From: Alphaproteobacteria bacterium
GTDB lineage: Bacteria; Pseudomonadota; Alphaproteobacteria; Rhodobacterales; Rhodobacteraceae
DNA length: 8,378 nt
Direction: 5' to 3'
NCBI GenBank assembly: GCA_003695135.1
Contig: RFIR01000053.1
Location: 1-8,378 of the forward strand
Made by a program: the position numbers and the translations under genes. Within the stretch, counting starts at the first letter, position 1. Every line of letters begins with the position of its first letter. A model generated the notes under the pieces. It searched no databases. It was not told the DNA's origin and worked only from the letters and a program-made list of their open reading frames with translations. Below, piece by piece: positions 6,836 to 8,378 of this stretch.

Positions 6836-6877
6836 CTTCTCATCTCCCGGTTCTTCCCGGCCCGCATCGCCGGGCAT

Positions 6878-6900
6878 AAAAAAACCCCCGACCGGGGGTT
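6878..6900 (-). terminator. intrinsic terminator of the ilvB attenuator
   Basis: On the minus strand AACCCCC (6900-6894), a GGTC loop, GGGGGTT (6889-6883) and an uninterrupted run of seven T (6884-6878) make a textbook Rho-independent terminator. It lies between a short leader reading frame and ilvB, 42 bases before the ilvB start, so it would end transcription before the gene unless disabled. That position makes it an attenuator and not the end of an operon. Confidence 0.9.
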
Positions 6901-6901
6901 G

Positions 6902-6945
6902 TGCGCGCGCATCCTGCGGGGCGTTACCGCCGCAAGGCCGCGCGC
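6902..6945 (-). promoter_or_regulatory. attenuator folding region between leader peptide and terminator
   Basis: Two foldings can be seen on the minus strand. GGCG-GTAA-CGCC (6931-6920), extended by TGC/GCA across a CC bulge, places the leader's stop codon in a GNRA-like loop. Alternatively GCGCGCG (6945-6939), in the leader's Arg-Arg-Ala codons, can pair by 7 G:C pairs with CGCGCGC (6909-6903) just ahead of the terminator. I could not identify with confidence the antiterminator that would take up the AACCCCC arm; CGGCGGT (6933-6927) pairs with ACCCCCG except for one mismatch. All of this is read by eye, without energy calculation. Confidence 0.5.
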
Positions 6946-6977
6946 CGTCCTACCACGATAAGCGTTGCGAGTGCCAT
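6924..6977 (-). CDS. ilvB leader peptide (attenuator peptide)
   Basis: A 17-codon reading frame giving MALATLIVVGRRAALRR. Its core Leu-Ile-Val-Val (codons 6-9: CTT ATC GTG GTA) contains all three branched-chain amino acids in a row, and there are further Leu codons at 3 and 15. GGAGG (6984-6988 on the minus strand) lies 6 bases before the ATG, a strong ribosome site. The frame is followed by a stop-codon hairpin and an intrinsic terminator ahead of ilvB. By analogy with enterobacterial ilv leaders, slow translation at these codons when charged Leu/Ile/Val tRNAs are scarce should prevent the terminator and switch on ilvB and the genes after it. The peptide itself probably has no other job. Confidence 0.88.
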   Translation of the reverse strand: MALATLIVVGRRAALRR

Positions 6978-6995
6978 CTCGTTCCTCCGAGGCCG

Positions 6996-7023
6996 TTCAT
7001 AGCATCTGACGGATACGGGTCAA
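6996..7023 (-). promoter_or_regulatory. sigma70-type promoter of the ilv leader and operon
   Basis: On the minus strand TTGACC (7023-7018; 5 of 6 to consensus) and TATGAA (7001-6996; 4 of 6) are separated by 16 bases. Transcription would start near 6989, leaving only about 10-12 bases before the leader ATG, with the Shine-Dalgarno at the very 5' end. Short leaders of this kind fit attenuators, but the actual start is not shown. Confidence 0.55.
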
Positions 7024-7038
7024 CCGGTTTCTGCCGGA

Positions 7039-7067
7039 AAAGATGTCGCGAATGTGCCGGCATCTTT
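7039..7067. repeat. inverted repeat AAAGATG-N15-CATCTTT, possible regulator site
   Basis: Seven-base perfect arms (7039-7045 and 7061-7067) begin 22 bases apart, about two turns of the helix, as a dimeric regulator would need. It sits 15 bases beyond the ilv -35 element and upstream of the potF promoter, so it could serve either operon. I recognise no specific regulator. As RNA it would be a weak hairpin without a T-run, so an operator is likelier than a terminator. Confidence 0.35.
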
Positions 7068-7165
7068 CGTGATCTTGCGCGGCGGGCGGACTTGCCGACA
7101 CAAGGTTTCGCCGGTACCGCCGCGCCCGCTGGCCCGGCCTCTGCCCGCGCCGCCGCAGAATCCCG

Positions 7166-7193
7166 TTGCGGGCGAAGGCCGCCTGCCTATAGT
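7166..7193 (+). promoter_or_regulatory. candidate promoter of the polyamine transport operon
   Basis: TTGCGG (7166-7171) and TATAGT (7188-7193) are 16 bases apart. The -10 matches consensus at 5 of 6 bases, the -35 only in its TTG. Transcription would start near 7200, about 29 bases before the potF-like start, which is a normal distance. Confidence 0.45.
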
Positions 7194-7228
7194 CGTGGCA
7201 ATGCAACAACACCAACAGGGGATCGGAT

Positions 7229-8320
7229 ATGAAGACAGGGGTCTGCATCGCGGCGCTGGCCGCGGCCTGGATCGCGGGGGGCGTGGCGGCCCAGGACAAG
7301 GTGCTCAACGTCTACAACTGGTCGGACTACATCGCCGAGGACACCATCGCCAAGTTCGAGGCGAAATTCGGCGTCAAGGTCAATTACGACGTCTATGACA
7401 GCAACGAGGTGCTGGAAGCCAAGATGCTGGCCGGCAATTCGGGTTATGACGTGGTGGTGCCGACCTCGGACTTCCTGCGCCGCCAGGTTGCGGCCGGGGT
7501 CTACATGGAGCTCGACAAGTCGAAACTGCCCAATCTGAAGAACATGGATCCCGAGCTGATGGCCAATGCCGCGGTCTATGACGAGGGCAACAAGCATGCC
7601 GTCATCTACATGTGGGGGACCACCGGCATCGGCTACAATGTCGGCAAGGTGCGCGAGCGGCTGGGCGAGGATGCCCCTACCGACAGCTGGGCGCTGGTCT
7701 TCGACCCCGAGGTTGTATCGAAGCTCGCCGATTGCGGCGTGACCTTCCTCGATGCGCCCACCGAGATGCTGCCCGCGGCGATGAACTATGCCGGGCTCGA
7801 TCCCAACTCGACGAAGCGCGAGGATTTCGAGAAGGGCGCCGAGGTGCTGATGGCGGTGCGGCCCCATGTGCGCTATTTCCATTCCAGCCAGTACATCAAC
7901 GATCTGGCCAATGGCGAGATCTGCGTGGCCGTCGGCTGGTCGGGCGACGTGTTCCAGGCCCAGGCGCGCGCCGAGGAGGCCGGGAACGGGGTCGAGATCG
8001 CCTATGTGATCCCCAAGGAGGGCGCGCTGCAGTGGTTCGACATGATGGCGATCCCGAAGGACGCGCCGCATCCCGATCTGGCCCATGAGTTCATCAACTT
8101 CATCATGGATCCCCAGATCACCGCCGACATCACCAACTATGTCTGGTATGCCAATGCGAATGCTGCCTCGATGCCGCTGGTGGATGAGGAGGTGAAGTCC
8201 GACCCCGGCATCTTTCCCCCCGAGGAGGTCAAGAAGCGGCTCTGGGCCTCGACGGTCTACAATGCGCGCACCGACCGGCTGGTGAACCGGCTCTGGACCC
8301 AGGTGAAGACCGGACAGTGA
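7229..8320 (+). CDS. potF: periplasmic polyamine-binding protein of an ABC importer (PotF/PotD family)
   Basis: Captures putrescine or spermidine in the periplasm and delivers it to an inner-membrane ABC importer. The protein has 363 residues, close to E. coli PotF. Residues 1-21 are a Sec signal peptide: a Lys at position 2, a hydrophobic core and GVAA before Q22; there is no lipobox. The mature protein opens KVLNVYNWSDYI, the family hallmark, giving W31, S32 and D33. Other pocket positions are S80 (PTSDF), E179 (FLDAPTEM), W237 and D240 (GWSGDV), and D271 (WFDMMAIP), agreeing with the aromatic and acidic residues that hold the polyamine amines in PotF/PotD. Which polyamine is preferred cannot be told from this. 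The ATG at 7229 follows AGGGG at about 7 bases. The next gene, an ABC ATPase, overlaps its stop codon, confirming a transport operon. It is divergent from the ilv block. Confidence 0.92.
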   Translation: MKTGVCIAALAAAWIAGGVAAQDKVLNVYNWSDYIAEDTIAKFEAKFGVKVNYDVYDSNEVLEAKMLAGNSGYDVVVPTSDFLRRQVAAGVYMELDKSKLPNLKNMDPELMANAAVYDEGNKHAVIYMWGTTGIGYNVGKVRERLGEDAPTDSWALVFDPEVVSKLADCGVTFLDAPTEMLPAAMNYAGLDPNSTKREDFEKGAEVLMAVRPHVRYFHSSQYINDLANGEICVAVGWSGDVFQAQARAEEAGNGVEIAYVIPKEGALQWFDMMAIPKDAPHPDLAHEFINFIMDPQITADITNYVWYANANAASMPLVDEEVKSDPGIFPPEEVKKRLWASTVYNARTDRLVNRLWTQVKTGQ

Positions 8321-8378
8321 GCGGCGAAGGCAGCCCCGTCCGCATCTCCGGCCTGACCAAGCGCTTCGGCGGCTTCAC
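8317..8378 (+). CDS. potG: ABC transporter ATP-binding protein, N-terminus only (polyamine importer, PotG/PotA type)
   Basis: A GTG at 8317 overlaps the TGA of the binding protein gene (GTGA). It opens a frame of 20 codons to the window end, reading MSGEGSPVRISGLTKRFGGF. The segment VRISGLTKRFGGF is the first beta-strand region of an ABC ATPase, with the aromatic A-loop position at F17 (in KRFGGF). The Walker A motif lies beyond the window. By position it should be the ATPase of the polyamine importer, working with the upstream binding protein and with permeases expected further on. The gene symbol is by context. Confidence 0.75.
   Translation, partial: MSGEGSPVRISGLTKRFGGF

Larger units (their letters stand above)
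6978..7228. other. divergent control region between the ilv block and the polyamine operon
   Basis: A 251-base stretch without a credible protein gene. On the left it holds the leader's Shine-Dalgarno and the ilv promoter, in the middle the inverted repeat at 7039-7067 and the short palindromes TGCCGGCA (7055-7062) and CGGTACCG (about 7113-7120), and on the right the likely potF promoter and ribosome site. Bases about 7070-7160 show nothing further that I can support. Confidence 0.6.

Noticed and set aside
6836..6877. Longer form of IlvB starting at ATG 6877 with 14 extra residues
   Set aside because: The ATG sits at the end of the terminator's T-run with no ribosome site, the extra residues are not family-like, and ATG 6835 has a well-spaced GGAG.
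5345..6961. Open frame of 538 codons on the plus strand, opposite ilvB and its leader
   Set aside because: Antisense shadow of ilvB caused by third-position GC bias; no recognisable motif, and it would run through the attenuator.
7187..8086. Open frame of 299 codons on the minus strand, opposite the polyamine-binding protein gene
   Set aside because: The plus-strand gene has a signal peptide and family motifs; this frame has neither.
1..8378. Search for tRNA, rRNA, insertion sequences, transposases or attachment sites
   Set aside because: No cloverleaf, rRNA-like stretch, transposase motif or flanking inverted repeats were seen by eye.

Overview
The window is high-GC bacterial DNA. It looks like an alphaproteobacterium of the Rhodobacterales (Rhodobacteraceae/Paracoccaceae type). 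The basis is the GC-rich codon use, the N-terminal style of the acetolactate synthase small subunit, the GEA variant of the thiamine-diphosphate motif in the large subunit, and the RTX protein style. This placement is from recall, not a search.

The left 85% of the window (42 to about 7023) is a minus-strand block for branched-chain amino acid synthesis, read from right to left. It opens with a sigma70-like promoter (6996-7023). Next comes a 17-residue leader peptide containing the run Leu-Ile-Val-Val (6924-6977), a hairpin over its stop codon, and an intrinsic terminator (6878-6900), all ahead of ilvB. This is the layout of a transcription attenuator. The genes then follow in this order: ilvB (acetolactate synthase large subunit), a TPR plus ATP-grasp protein of unknown substrate, a small Trp-rich membrane protein, ilvN (regulatory small subunit), an RTX calcium-binding secreted protein, and ilvC (ketol-acid reductoisomerase). 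ilvB, ilvN and ilvC carry out the first two shared steps of valine/isoleucine/leucine synthesis. The ATP-grasp/membrane pair and the RTX gene are insertions with no obvious link to that pathway.

The ilvB-to-membrane-protein part is tightly packed: gaps are 9 and 11 bases, and the ilvB stop codon is joined to the next Shine-Dalgarno. ilvN follows after 57 bases. Larger gaps flank the RTX gene (83 bases before it, 84 after it), and it may have its own promoter.

The right end (7229-8378) is a divergent plus-strand operon for polyamine uptake. It holds a complete PotF/PotD-type periplasmic binding protein and the first 20 codons of an ABC ATPase that overlaps it. The 251-base divergent region between the leader and potF holds both promoters and an inverted repeat that could be an operator. 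At the extreme left, a short plus-strand hydrophobic reading frame may be the tail of a convergent membrane-protein gene overlapping the end of ilvC.

The most interesting items are the uncatalogued-looking ilvB attenuator, the ATP-grasp/membrane-protein pair inside the ilv operon, and the RTX gene between ilvN and ilvC.
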